Shown piece by piece: positions 19,584 through 28,742 of a stretch of DNA of 42,488 nt. Made by a program: the position numbers and the translations under genes. The notes beneath the pieces were generated by a model, which saw nothing but the letters and a program-made list of their open reading frames with translations, was not told where the DNA came from and made no database searches. Each line of letters opens with the position of its first letter. Within the stretch, counting starts at the first letter, position 1. Source of the stretch: Methanosarcinaceae archaeon (GTDB lineage Archaea > Halobacteriota > Methanosarcinia > Methanosarcinales > Methanosarcinaceae); assembly GCA_030611265.1 (NCBI GenBank), contig JAUWQD010000021.1:1-42488 (forward strand), written 5' to 3'.

Positions 19584-20912
19584 ATGCAAAACACAGATAC
19601 TACAAAATACATCATTCATTCCAAGATTAACGCGGACGGGGTAATTGAGCGTCCTGATATAGTAGGTGCCATTTTTGGTCAGACCGAAGGACTGCTTGGC
19701 TCGGACCTTGACCTGCGCGACCTTCAAAAAACAGGTCGTATAGGCAGGATAGAGGTTATTGTAAATACAAAAAGCGGAAAAGCAAGAGGAAACATCCTGA
19801 TCCCTTCAAGTCTTGATAAAATTGAGACATCAATTTTGGCAGCGTCACTTGAAACGATCGACAGGGTCGGTCCTTGCAGTGCAAATATTGAGGTAACCAA
19901 CGTTGAGGATGTACGTGCTACAAAGAGGCAGCAGATCGTTGACAGGGCTAAGTTCATTCTCACCGATATGTTCGATGTGAATCTGCCTGAATCACAGGAG
20001 ATCGCTGACGAGGTACGTCAGTCCGTGCGCATTGAGGAAATGCAATATTACGGTAAGAAAAAGATCCCATGCGGTCCTAATATGCTCGAATCGGATGCTA
20101 TTGTGGTTGTCGAAGGGCGTGCTGATGTGCTTAACCTTTTGCGCTATGGTATTAAGAACACAGTTTGTGTCGGCGGTACGAATGTTCCGCCTGAAGTTGC
20201 AGAACTTACCAAAACAAGAACAGTTACTGCATTCACCGATGCTGACCGTGGAGGTGAACTTATCATTAAGGAACTTCTTCAGGTTGCAGATATTGATTAT
20301 ATTGCCAGGGCGCCTGATGGAAAATGTGTGGAAGACCTTGTCCAGAGGGAGATCGTGCGGGCACTGCGCCAGAAGGTACCTGTTGAACAGGCTATGGAGA
20401 AATATGCCATTCGCCAGTCCGATTCACAAAAGGCCAAAAGGGTTTCAAGGTTGCCGAAACGGAGTGAACGAAGAGGTGCAGAAGTTAAGAGGCCTGTGGC
20501 TGAAAAGGTTGAGACGGTTCCTGCAAAACTGCGCGAGCGGACAGTGTCAGAGCCATCACAACAGCGCCGCAGGGCACCTGCAAAAAAAGTTGAATCAAAG
20601 CCAAAAGCTGCAGTATCTGCAAAGGAAGCAATGGAAGGTAACAGATTCAAATCTCATGTGGATGCATTGGCGGGCACACTTGGAGCGCGCCTGTTAGGGT
20701 CAGATGATGATGTCGTTGTGGAAACTGCAGTTCGCGATCTTGTACACACATTAAAAGAGAGCAGTGAAATTGTTAAAAGTGTTGTATTCGACGGCGTAAT
20801 AACTCAGAGGATACTTGATATTGCGGCAGATAAGGGAATTGAGAATCTTGTTGGTGTTAAGGTAGGGAATATATCAAAAAGCCCTGCAGCAGTGAAAGTA
20901 TTTACAGTATAG
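19584..20912 (+). CDS. dnaG: Archaeal DnaG primase-like protein
   Basis: 442 residues from ATG 19584, which has ggag nine bases upstream; the in-frame GTG at 19569 overlaps that site and is less likely. The N-terminus [20 protein letters not shown] is typical of archaeal DnaG. The TOPRIM core shows [13 protein letters not shown] and TDADRGGE. A Lys/Arg/Pro/Ala-rich linker (about 285-355) precedes a conserved C-terminal helical domain. Archaeal DnaG is an RNA-polymerising TOPRIM protein also found with the exosome; the main replicative primase is PriSL. A long hairpin-rich region lies ahead of the gene. Confidence 0.93.
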   Translation: MQNTDTTKYIIHSKINADGVIERPDIVGAIFGQTEGLLGSDLDLRDLQKTGRIGRIEVIVNTKSGKARGNILIPSSLDKIETSILAASLETIDRVGPCSANIEVTNVEDVRATKRQQIVDRAKFILTDMFDVNLPESQEIADEVRQSVRIEEMQYYGKKKIPCGPNMLESDAIVVVEGRADVLNLLRYGIKNTVCVGGTNVPPEVAELTKTRTVTAFTDADRGGELIIKELLQVADIDYIARAPDGKCVEDLVQREIVRALRQKVPVEQAMEKYAIRQSDSQKAKRVSRLPKRSERRGAEVKRPVAEKVETVPAKLRERTVSEPSQQRRRAPAKKVESKPKAAVSAKEAMEGNRFKSHVDALAGTLGARLLGSDDDVVVETAVRDLVHTLKESSEIVKSVVFDGVITQRILDIAADKGIENLVGVKVGNISKSPAAVKVFTV

Positions 20913-21193
20913 TAATTGTGACAAATTGAGATGGGAAATGTGCTGGAAGGCTTTTACAAATATTTCCTGTCGGCTTCTTTTATCAACACTTTAAATATAT
21001 ATATAAAAACGCCATCAGCCTACGGGTTTATAACGATTAATCATAAGCATCATATATAAATGTTTATATACCACCGCTAGGAAATGACATTCCGGCAACA
21101 ACGGTTTTATTCAAGTCAAAAGAGTAATTATATGTTAGCCATTTTGGCTAAGGCTGTGAATTATAAATTATTATAAGGGTAGGTTAGCAATAT
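20913..21193. promoter_or_regulatory. Intergenic region with a perfect hairpin before the UPF0058 gene
   Basis: AT-rich spacer. It contains ttagcca-ttt-tggctaa (21135-21151), a perfect 7-bp stem with a 3-nt loop, followed by a TATA-like tataaattattata (about 21162-21175) some 20-30 bp before the start codon, so the transcript probably has a very short leader and the hairpin would lie upstream of the promoter. Confidence 0.45.
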
Positions 21194-21478
21194 ATGCACA
21201 AAGATGAATTAATTCAGCTACATACATTGATGGCACAGATTAAGAAACACTTTGAATGTGACGAATCCGGTCGCGATTTCAACGAATATCATTCATTGTC
21301 CATAAGTCCTGTACATATCCATCGCAGTAAGGCAGAACACAAACATGCGATCTTTGTTCTTGGAAACGAACTTGCTTCTATAATATCTGATGACGAATAC
21401 TCAGGTGTTGGAAGAACATCTGCAAGGATGCAGGAACTTGCATCACGCGCCGGTTCTGAGATTGTTCACAGTAACTAA
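21194..21478 (+). CDS. UPF0058 family protein
   Basis: 94 residues, MHKDELIQLHTLMAQIKKHFE at the start and ASIISDDEYSGVGRTSARMQELA near the end. This matches the small, helical UPF0058 family conserved across euryarchaea, whose function is unknown. No metal or catalytic motif is complete, though a His-rich patch (VHIHRSKAEHKH) is conserved-looking. It ends 4 bp inside the 3' end of the convergent acetyltransferase gene. Confidence 0.85.
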   Translation: MHKDELIQLHTLMAQIKKHFECDESGRDFNEYHSLSISPVHIHRSKAEHKHAIFVLGNELASIISDDEYSGVGRTSARMQELASRAGSEIVHSN

Positions 21479-22002
21479 ATAGAATCCGGAGTCTTGAAAG
21501 CAGGTCCATTTCTGATGGGGATGACCTGTTTTTGCAATGGATTATCCAAAGCATACAATAAACATTGTGGAGATGTGCGTATCTTCATGATAATTCCATC
21601 TTCCCCATCAAAGTAATATTTTTTTTCAACCCAGCAAGGCACGAATCCAACTCGCTGGTACAACTTTTGTGCGCGCACGTTGCTTATACGAACTTCAAGG
21701 CCGGCATACTGGATTGAGTTTTCATAAAATATCTTCAATATGGCATGGACAAGCTGGGTTCCAATACCACGACTTTTGTATTCATCTTTGACAGCAAGTG
21801 CGAATATGCGTCCTTCGTTCTCATTTAGTTGGTATCCCACCACAAAGCCAACAATTTCATCGTTTTTTACGGCTACCAGAAATCCGTTCATATTCATTTC
21901 ATAGAAATTGATGTAAACAAAAGTATCGTGGTCACTAAAAGCCTCTTGTTCAATTAAAAAGACCTCTTCAAAATCATCTGGAACAAAGCGTCGTATGTTC
22001 AT
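21475..22002 (-). CDS. GNAT-family (RimI-like) N-acetyltransferase
   Basis: 175 residues from ATG 22002 (a TTG one codon earlier is unlikely). The GNAT fold shows EGRIFALAVKDEYKSRGIGTQLV, where RGIGTQL is the acetyl-CoA pyrophosphate loop, and LEVRISNVRAQKLYQRVGF, typical of RimI/Ard1 enzymes that acetylate protein N-termini. The unusual C-terminal tail of about 25 residues (after IIMKIRTSP) is not part of the core fold. Substrate unknown. Confidence 0.85.
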   Translation of the reverse strand: MNIRRFVPDDFEEVFLIEQEAFSDHDTFVYINFYEMNMNGFLVAVKNDEIVGFVVGYQLNENEGRIFALAVKDEYKSRGIGTQLVHAILKIFYENSIQYAGLEVRISNVRAQKLYQRVGFVPCWVEKKYYFDGEDGIIMKIRTSPQCLLYALDNPLQKQVIPIRNGPAFKTPDSI

Positions 22003-22132
22003 CAATGATATGTTACGTCACTAATACTAAAAAAGAATATTGAGTATTAAATCTAATAGACTTTTTATTTTTTTCGAGATTTGCGTTTCTTTGAAAGTCA
22101 AGTCAGAAAAATAATTCGAAAAATCGGAAGGT

Positions 22133-23617
22133 TCACTGCTTCGCCGAATCCTTGACAGCATTGACATAAGCTCCGACCGCCGCACTTATCGCTGCAACCT
22201 TATGCTCTCGGTCATCAAGTGCAGACGCAAGTGTAGCGCCTTTTTCGGCATCTTCCTCAACAACCCTTTTCACATCATCAAGTATATTATAGTCATCAAT
22301 AAAATGAGTTGTAAGATTACCACTTCTGAAAGCCTCATGCCTGAGCACAGCCTTGTGGAACGGAATATTTGTCGTAACACCCACAACCACATATTCATAC
22401 AATGCACGCTTCATTCGAGCGATTGCTTCATCACGGTCACGTCCCCAGACACTTAATTTAGAGATCATAGAATCATAATACGGCGAGATATGATACCCCA
22501 CATGTACCCCACTATCCACACGTACACCTGGTCCGCCTGCCGATCGATATTTTTTAATCTTACCCGGGGATGGTGCAAAATCGTTCAAAGGGTCTTCAGC
22601 ATTGATGCGGCATTCAATTGCCCAACCATTGATCTTGATATCTTCCTGCTTGTAAGCCAACTTATCACCACAGGCAATATGCATCTGGTCTTTCGCAAGA
22701 TCGATGCCGGTCACCATCTCAGTAATAGTATGCTCAACCTGAAGACGTGTATTGACTTCAAGGAAATAATAATCACCCTTTGAGTACAAGAACTCAACCG
22801 TGCCTGCATTCTCATAACCGATAGCCTTTGCAGCCTTTACAGCAGTCTCACCCATCTCCTTACGAAGTTCGGGAGTCATAACAGGAGATGGAGCTTCCTC
22901 GATCAGTTTTTGATGTCTGCGCTGGATGGAACATTCCCTGTCTGAAACATAAACAGTATTGCCATACTTGTCTGCAAGTATCTGGAACTCGATATGCCTT
23001 GGCTCTTCAACATATTTCTCAATAAAAACAGTTGAATCTCCAAACGCAGACTCTGCTACCGATTTGATTGCACTTAGAGCATGATCGAACTCCTCCTTTG
23101 AATGCACGACCTTCATACCAATCCCACCACCGCCTGCAGATGATTTAATGATCACGGGATATCCGATCGAATTCGCGACCTTAATAGCCTCATCCACACT
23201 TTCAATAGGGTCTTCAGTACCAGGCACAACAGGGATACCTGCTTTTTTCATTGCAGTACGTGCAGCGATCTTGCTTCCCATCTGTTCAATAGAACTGCTG
23301 GAAGGACCAATAAATATAATCCCATTATCTTCGCACTTTTTTGCAAAAACGGCATTCTCAGATAAAAATCCATATCCGGGATGAATGCCATCAGCACCTG
23401 ATTCTTTTGCAACATTAATGATCGCATCCATATTCAGATAACTCTGGCTGGATGGTGCCGGACCTATCAGATAAGCCTCGTCTGCGTATTTAGCAAAAAG
23501 AGCGTTCTTATCCGCTTCCGAATACACGGCAACAGTAGGGACACCCAATTCACGGCATGCACGCATAGCACGGATCGCGATCTCGCCCCTGTTTGCAATA
23601 AGCACTTTGTTAAACAT
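22133..23617 (-). CDS. pycA: Pyruvate carboxylase subunit A (biotin carboxylase)
   Basis: 494 residues. It carboxylates the biotin on PycB using ATP and bicarbonate. The ATP-grasp core has the glycine-rich loop [13 protein letters not shown], the RDCS-like [14 protein letters not shown] and the metal-binding [22 protein letters not shown]. The C-terminal region has [14 protein letters not shown]. It lies 26 bp after pycB on the minus strand and is co-transcribed. The two-subunit enzyme makes oxaloacetate from pyruvate for biosynthesis in methanogens. Confidence 0.95.
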   Translation of the reverse strand: MFNKVLIANRGEIAIRAMRACRELGVPTVAVYSEADKNALFAKYADEAYLIGPAPSSQSYLNMDAIINVAKESGADGIHPGYGFLSENAVFAKKCEDNGIIFIGPSSSSIEQMGSKIAARTAMKKAGIPVVPGTEDPIESVDEAIKVANSIGYPVIIKSSAGGGGIGMKVVHSKEEFDHALSAIKSVAESAFGDSTVFIEKYVEEPRHIEFQILADKYGNTVYVSDRECSIQRRHQKLIEEAPSPVMTPELRKEMGETAVKAAKAIGYENAGTVEFLYSKGDYYFLEVNTRLQVEHTITEMVTGIDLAKDQMHIACGDKLAYKQEDIKINGWAIECRINAEDPLNDFAPSPGKIKKYRSAGGPGVRVDSGVHVGYHISPYYDSMISKLSVWGRDRDEAIARMKRALYEYVVVGVTTNIPFHKAVLRHEAFRSGNLTTHFIDDYNILDDVKRVVEEDAEKGATLASALDDREHKVAAISAAVGAYVNAVKDSAKQ

Positions 23618-23643
23618 GTTCCTTCTTTCCTTCCGATCTCACT

Positions 23644-25365
23644 TTATTCGATCGCCATCAGCACATCGCCGGAACTTACCGAATCGCCATCAGCAATGAA
23701 TATTTCCTTCACAACGCCGCCGTGGGTTGCATGCACTCCATTTTCCATCTTCATTGCCTCAATTACACATATCGTATCCCCTTCTGCAACAGTATCACCG
23801 ATCTCAACCTCTATCGATAACACCATGCCCTGCATGGTACTGGTGACCGCACCCGCTACAGATTCAGGCGTCGCTTTTGTTGGTGCATCTGCAACCGACA
23901 CAACGGCACCTGTAGGTTCTACCTTTACATCGAACACATCGCCATCAACCTCAACCCTGAATTCCGTAGGGATCGCGGCTGATGGTGCAGAAACGGCTAC
24001 TTCCGCTTGGACAGGCATGAGAGCTTCCTCTACCGCTTCACCTTTCAAGAACTTCGGAGCAATTGCCGGATAGAGAATATAGGTTAGCACATCCTCCTCC
24101 TTTTTCACCAAACCAAGTTCTGCCGCTTCTTTTTTCAGGCTCTCGTATTCAGGTTCCAATAGATCAGCCGGACGACATGTGATCGGCTCTTCATCACCTA
24201 TGATCTTCGTGATGATATCATCACTGATAGGTGCAGGAGAACGACCATACAGACCCCTCACATAATCCTTGACCTCTTTTGGGATAACCTTATACCGCTC
24301 GCCCATGAGCACATTCATAACAGCCTGCGTACCAACGATCTGACTTGTTGGCGTGACAAGAGGCGGATACCCAAGTTCAGCACGAACCCTTGGCATCTCT
24401 GCAAGCACATCATCATATTTGTCAAGTGCATTCTGCTCTTTTAATTGTGAAACAAGATTGGACAACATGCCACCGGGTATCTGGTACAAGAGCACGTTCG
24501 TATCGATCTGCTCTGAGATCGGGTCAAGGATACCACGATATTCATCCTTTAACTTCTTGAAATACGCTGCAGCTTCCGATAAAAGTTCCAGGTCAAGCCC
24601 GGTGTCATAAGGAGTCGCTGCAAGTGATGCAACCATTGTTTCAGTTGGTGGCTGCGATGTGCCACCCGATAATGGGGATAATGCCGTATCAAGAATGTTC
24701 ACACCTGCCTCGCAAGCTGCCATGTAGCTCATTGGTGCCATACCTGATGTGCAGTGACAGTGAAGTGCAATTGGCAAGGATACTTCTTTTTTGATGGCTT
24801 TGATGATAACATGTGCCTCATGGGGTGAAAGAAGACCAGCCATGTCCTTTATACACAGGGAATCACATTCAAGTTGCTCAAGGTCCTTTGCAAGTTCCAC
24901 ATACTTTTCAACTGTGTGCACCGGACTGATGGTATAACAAACAGTACCCTGAACATGTGCACCTTCGCGGTTTGCTACTTTGATTGCGGTTTCCATGTTG
25001 CGAATATCGTTTACTGCATCGAATATCCTGAAAATGTCAATACCATTCTCATGAGCTTTTGTGACAAACTTGTCTACCACATCATCGGAATAATGACGAT
25101 ATCCCACCAGATTCTGACCCCGAAGAAGCATCTGTGCAGGAGTATTCTGCATGTGTTTTTTAAGTTCCCGCAGGCGCTCCCATGGATCTTCGTTAAGGTA
25201 CCTTATGCATGTATCAAAAGTTGCCCCACCCCACATCTCAAGGGAAAAATATCCGACCTGATCCAATTTATCGACTATTGGTATCATATCACGCGTACGC
25301 ATGCGCGTGGCAAGAAGAGATTGATGTGCATCCCGAAGAATGGTTTCTGTAAGTTTGACTTTCAT
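23644..25365 (-). CDS. pycB: Pyruvate carboxylase subunit B (carboxyltransferase + biotin carrier)
   Basis: 573 residues: an N-terminal carboxyltransferase barrel beginning with LTETILRDAHQSLLATRMRT (metal and pyruvate site, later HCHCTSGMAP), the conserved PycB/OadA domain, a Pro/Ala/Val-rich linker, and a C-terminal biotinyl domain with the biotin lysine Lys539 in EAMKMEN. It transfers carboxyl from biotin to pyruvate. A related enzyme, sodium-pumping oxaloacetate decarboxylase alpha, has the same build, but the adjacent pycA favours carboxylase. Ribosome binding site agaggtg sits six bases before ATG 25365. Confidence 0.93.
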   Translation of the reverse strand: MKVKLTETILRDAHQSLLATRMRTRDMIPIVDKLDQVGYFSLEMWGGATFDTCIRYLNEDPWERLRELKKHMQNTPAQMLLRGQNLVGYRHYSDDVVDKFVTKAHENGIDIFRIFDAVNDIRNMETAIKVANREGAHVQGTVCYTISPVHTVEKYVELAKDLEQLECDSLCIKDMAGLLSPHEAHVIIKAIKKEVSLPIALHCHCTSGMAPMSYMAACEAGVNILDTALSPLSGGTSQPPTETMVASLAATPYDTGLDLELLSEAAAYFKKLKDEYRGILDPISEQIDTNVLLYQIPGGMLSNLVSQLKEQNALDKYDDVLAEMPRVRAELGYPPLVTPTSQIVGTQAVMNVLMGERYKVIPKEVKDYVRGLYGRSPAPISDDIITKIIGDEEPITCRPADLLEPEYESLKKEAAELGLVKKEEDVLTYILYPAIAPKFLKGEAVEEALMPVQAEVAVSAPSAAIPTEFRVEVDGDVFDVKVEPTGAVVSVADAPTKATPESVAGAVTSTMQGMVLSIEVEIGDTVAEGDTICVIEAMKMENGVHATHGGVVKEIFIADGDSVSSGDVLMAIE

Positions 25366-25432
25366 TGAACACCTCTATGAAACTGGAAATATTGATTATG
25401 CAGATTAATTGATAATTGGTTATAGCAAATGA

Positions 25433-25452
25433 AATTGTACCTAATTGTACAA
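25433..25452. promoter_or_regulatory. Direct repeat/palindrome upstream of pycB, candidate operator
   Basis: aattgtac occurs twice, ten bases apart (25433-25440 and 25443-25450), and the second copy extends into the palindrome ttgtacaa (25445-25452). It is 68-87 bp before the pycB start, close to the expected promoter. A 10-bp period suits binding on one DNA face. A biotin or carbon regulator is possible but nothing in the window identifies it. Confidence 0.4.
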
Positions 25453-25547
25453 CTCCTTTTATTTAGTTTCTGGTATTGGTTTATGTGCAAAATGCCAGAT
25501 GCCATGTTTGGAGGCAAACTTCATGTAGTATAGTCGTGTTTTTGCGT

Positions 25548-25586
25548 GTGCATAAGGCCCACTCAACCATCAAGAGTGGCATGCAC
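25548..25586 (-). ncRNA. Two-part stem-loop upstream of pycB, possible structured RNA
   Basis: Outer arms gtgcat/atgcac and inner arms gc(c)cactc/gagtggc enclose the loop aaccatcaa, giving about 13 pairs with one bulge. It lies about 180 bp before pycB in a 413-bp gap. It may be a leader element or an independent small RNA; nothing shows transcription. Confidence 0.3.
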
Positions 25587-25697
25587 CGAATCACCTGATG
25601 GGCGCAAGAGATGACACTTACATTACTAACAGAGGCTCAGGTAACATCACTTTCAGGATATATTGTCAAACATGGAATCGCATTGCCAGAATTAATG

Positions 25698-25747
25698 GAC
25701 AGGATGAACAGGATATAAGTGGTCTGCCCCATCCTGTTAATCCCGTC
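25698..25747 (-). terminator. Inverted repeat downstream of the DEAD-box helicase gene
   Basis: Arms of 17 bp (gacaggatgaacaggat at 25698-25714; complement at 25731-25747) match at 15 positions with a 16-nt loop, starting 31 bp after the helicase stop. Sequence of the 'aacaggat' kind is a common intergenic repeat in this group; it may double as a terminator. Confidence 0.5.
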
Positions 25748-25778
25748 TAATATTTACCCACTCTATGTTGAGAAGATT

Positions 25779-27080
25779 CTACTTTTTACTACCGCCTTCG
25801 ACCACCATCTTCAACAAAGCAGCTGCCACATCAAAGGAAGCATAATCTTCCTGGATCACCTTTTCAACCAGATTTTCATACTTGCCAAGATGACCTTCCT
25901 CTACGATCCCTTTTACCTTTTCTATAAGCAGATTTGTTCTTATATCATTGACATCACTGACAGAAGGAACTTTTTGGGATATGATCTTAGTCTTTGTGAA
26001 TTTCTGGATACCCCTGATCCTGTGCACTTCCCTTCCTGAAACAAAGGTGTATGCATGCCCTGCTTTTCCGGCCCTGGCAGTTCTTCCGATCCTGTGTACA
26101 TAATATTCGACATCTGTGGGAATGTCATAGTTGAAAACAGCATCTGTTGCGCCTACATCGATCCCTCTGGCTGCTACATCAGTGGCAACCAATATGTCAA
26201 TATCACCGCTTCTGAATTTCGCCATGACTCGATCCCTTTGGGTCTGTGCCATATCACCATGCAATCCCTCAGCCAGATATCCTTTTGTCTTGAGATCTTC
26301 AACCAATTCATCCACACGTTTTTTAGTATTGCAGAACACGAGAGATAAATTGAAATCATGAATATCGATCAAACGGGACAAAACTTCAGTTTTCGCATGT
26401 TTTTTAACTTCGCAATAAAATTGTTTGACATTGGGGGCGGTCATTTTCTTGTGTACCAGTTTCACTATTTGTGGGTTGTCCTGATACTTTTTTGCCATAC
26501 GTAAAATTGCCTTTGACATGGTTGCAGAGAAGAGAATGGTCTGCTTATCCTCCGGCATATTCTCAACAATGAATTCAATGTCATCCCTGAATCCCATATC
26601 CAGCATTTCATCTGCTTCATCCAGTATGATCATTTCCACGCTATCCATTTTCAATGTACGGCGATTCATGTGGTCCATAACACGACCGGGAGTGCCGATT
26701 ACGATCTGTACGCCCTTTCTCAACGCTTTGATCTGGCGGTCTATAGGTTGTCCGCCGTAAACCGGTAATATTTGAATAGCCTTTTGATACTTTGACAGCT
26801 TTTTCAGTTCTTCAGATAACTGAACTGCCAGTTCTCGTGTAGGGCACAAGATCACAGCCTGTAATCTTTTATTTTCCGGATCAACCATCTCCAACGCTGC
26901 AATTCCAAAAGCCGCAGTCTTCCCGGTGCCGGTTTGTGCCTGTCCAACCAGATCCTCTCCATTTAGCATATGCGGAATGGCCTGAGCCTGAATAGGAGTG
27001 GGCTCCTCAAAACCCATGTCTTTAATTGCCCGCATTATTTCCTTTGATATATTCAGATCATTAAATTTTGAATTTTCCAT
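25779..27080 (-). CDS. DEAD-box RNA helicase
   Basis: 433 residues with the full helicase set: Q motif EEPTPIQAQAIP, motif I AQTGTGKT (48-55), Ia PTRELAVQ, TPGRVMD, II DEAD, III SAT, V ATDVAARGIDV, VI HRIGRTARAG. The C-terminal extension is short (VEKVIQEDYASFDVAAALLK), similar to cold-induced DeaD/CshA-like proteins but without an RNA-binding domain. It unwinds short RNA duplexes with ATP, probably in RNA decay or ribosome assembly. Single-gene unit. Confidence 0.93.
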   Translation of the reverse strand: MENSKFNDLNISKEIMRAIKDMGFEEPTPIQAQAIPHMLNGEDLVGQAQTGTGKTAAFGIAALEMVDPENKRLQAVILCPTRELAVQLSEELKKLSKYQKAIQILPVYGGQPIDRQIKALRKGVQIVIGTPGRVMDHMNRRTLKMDSVEMIILDEADEMLDMGFRDDIEFIVENMPEDKQTILFSATMSKAILRMAKKYQDNPQIVKLVHKKMTAPNVKQFYCEVKKHAKTEVLSRLIDIHDFNLSLVFCNTKKRVDELVEDLKTKGYLAEGLHGDMAQTQRDRVMAKFRSGDIDILVATDVAARGIDVGATDAVFNYDIPTDVEYYVHRIGRTARAGKAGHAYTFVSGREVHRIRGIQKFTKTKIISQKVPSVSDVNDIRTNLLIEKVKGIVEEGHLGKYENLVEKVIQEDYASFDVAAALLKMVVEGGSKK

Positions 27081-27200
27081 GTGTAATCACCTTAAAAGTA
27101 TTATTGAGATTTTCGATTTAACTTCTATAAAAACCATACATCCTAACAAGTTTATCCTCATAAACGTCACAATTGTACATAGATCAGTGGTACGGGGATG

Positions 27201-27238
27201 CCGCCGCGTGCGGCGGTCATCATTAGTTTTAGTTTAAC
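27201..27238 (+). repeat. GC hairpin plus T-tract element, copy 2
   Basis: ccgccgc-gt-gcggcgg (27201-27216) followed by tcatcattagttttagtttaac. The stem is one pair longer than in the other two copies and the loop is gt instead of ct. It lies between endA (minus strand, 3' end at 27274) and the helicase start. Confidence 0.6.
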
Positions 27239-27273
27239 TAAACCAATAACCATATTTTGTAATCCCCACGCAA

Positions 27274-28338
27274 TCACATCTTTATCCGGCCAATATCGAC
27301 ATAATCAACCCCTTTCTCGCTCTGCACTGCAAAGACCATGTGCTTCCTCACACTATTCGCCACCCGGATAGCCCGTGACATGACAGGCAGTGCAAACTCA
27401 TGATCAGGTGAGATCGTATGTACAAGATTCTCAGAGTGCGGCATCTTGGCAAGTGATCTTATCTGGCTGTACAGCCTGAAGTGGGTTCCGAACTTGAATC
27501 CTGTCTTTGGGACAAGCCCGCGGTTTCGCAGGTCTTCGTACACTTTGTACTTGCTGAAAAATTCAGGTTCTATCGCAGACGCACGCTTTGAGAACTCATC
27601 AATATCCAAAACAGCATCTGACTCGCGGTCATGTATCTCGATAATACCATTCTCAAGCAGATATCGGGATTCCACAAATGACAACTGCAATCTGCTGTCA
27701 TCAAGCATCTTGCCGTAAAAACCGTGCTCAAACAATGTGCTCGATGCATCGCTGTCCCAGACGATCACACGCTCTTCCAAAAGTGTAGCCTCGGCTGTGA
27801 TATCTGGATATATCTCATCCATTTCACCTTTTGGATTCACGGACTTGACTTCGTAGAACGTAATGTCACTTTCTTCATCAACGATTGCAAGTATCATCTG
27901 TTTGCGAACATTCGAAGCCGCATTTAATGACTTCATCAAATCACGAAGTGGCATTGGTATGCGCTCGGTGCGAACGTATACAAAACTCTTTGCAGCCGTT
28001 TTACCGGGGTGTCCGCCTCTTGGATATATCCTGAAATCAGTAACGCTGGGCTGAACGTACAATCCTCTCTCCCGCAGGTCCTTGTATACGATATACTTCA
28101 GCTCAAAATATTGCTGTCGCATTGATGCGATCTTAAAAAAGTCGGCAAAATCAAGCATCTCACCATCCAGTTCGACATCGATCTTGTTGCGGTAGAGTAG
28201 GAATGCAGCCTCGATAAGCGTCAGTTCAAGAATATCTCCTTTCGGTCGCCCGTAGTATCCCACATTATACAGTTCATTAATAGCCTGTTTACCGGCCACA
28301 ACAACATTTTTGGTCAATTTACCTATCACTTGAGTCAC
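27274..28338 (-). CDS. endA: tRNA-splicing endonuclease, tandem-repeat (alpha2) type
   Basis: 354 residues made of two related halves, each with KYxVYxDLRxRGL and NVRKxM segments, as in euryarchaeal homodimeric endonucleases. The C-terminal half keeps the catalytic triad: Tyr290 (THFRLY), His301 (MPHSENL) and Lys332 (SVRKHM). The N-terminal half has the Tyr (DFRIY) and Lys but no histidine at the matching place, so it is structural. It cuts bulge-helix-bulge sites at intron borders in tRNA precursors. Confidence 0.95.
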   Translation of the reverse strand: MTQVIGKLTKNVVVAGKQAINELYNVGYYGRPKGDILELTLIEAAFLLYRNKIDVELDGEMLDFADFFKIASMRQQYFELKYIVYKDLRERGLYVQPSVTDFRIYPRGGHPGKTAAKSFVYVRTERIPMPLRDLMKSLNAASNVRKQMILAIVDEESDITFYEVKSVNPKGEMDEIYPDITAEATLLEERVIVWDSDASSTLFEHGFYGKMLDDSRLQLSFVESRYLLENGIIEIHDRESDAVLDIDEFSKRASAIEPEFFSKYKVYEDLRNRGLVPKTGFKFGTHFRLYSQIRSLAKMPHSENLVHTISPDHEFALPVMSRAIRVANSVRKHMVFAVQSEKGVDYVDIGRIKM

Positions 28339-28412
28339 CTAAAAAAAGGTCAAACAAAAAAAATTGAAGCTCATGCGACATTTGGGTGCACACATAAGTT
28401 CAGTATAAAAAG

Positions 28413-28634
28413 TCATATTCCGCTAAACGGTTCGACAACAACAAATTTTTCACATCCCCTGATTACCTTATTGATGTCGTGCCATGCGATCATCATATCA
28501 GATGTATTATCAGATGGTATGAAGTGTACTCCAAAATCATCGAATTCTGTAATCCTTCCAGTCCTGAATATTAAGGAACTAAGTTCGATCGTAACTTCTT
28601 TATCGATGCAGTTTTTGAATATTTCCAGATTCAT
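28413..28634 (-). CDS. Small conserved-looking protein, possibly Sm-like fold
   Basis: About 73 residues from ATG 28634 (MNLEIFKNCIDKEVTIELSS); the frame extends 13 codons further, but ggggat ahead of 28634 supports the shorter form. The sequence CIDKEVTIEL...RTGRITEFDDFGVHFIP...MMIAWHDINKVI has the strand pattern and internal GRI-F-D-G spacing of a small SH3/Sm-like barrel. True Lsm signature residues are not all present. It stands alone between endA and cfbB. RNA binding is only a suggestion from the fold guess. Confidence 0.55.
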   Translation of the reverse strand: MNLEIFKNCIDKEVTIELSSLIFRTGRITEFDDFGVHFIPSDNTSDMMIAWHDINKVIRGCEKFVVVEPFSGI

Positions 28635-28742
28635 TATGAATATCCCCTTCAGGACGTGTACATATAATTTCAATTTTAATTGTAACTATAATTATACTTA
28701 AAATTGAACTTACAAGTACTTAAAACTATAGAAATTCAGCAG

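Noticed and set aside
20990-21110. tRNA or other stable RNA before the UPF0058 gene
   Set aside because: I could not fold a cloverleaf or find a T-loop consensus; sequence is AT-rich.
27274-28338. Possible loss of the catalytic tyrosine of endA (Leu in NRGLVPKTG)
   Set aside because: On re-alignment the catalytic tyrosine is the one in FRLY, 11 residues before His301, and it is present.
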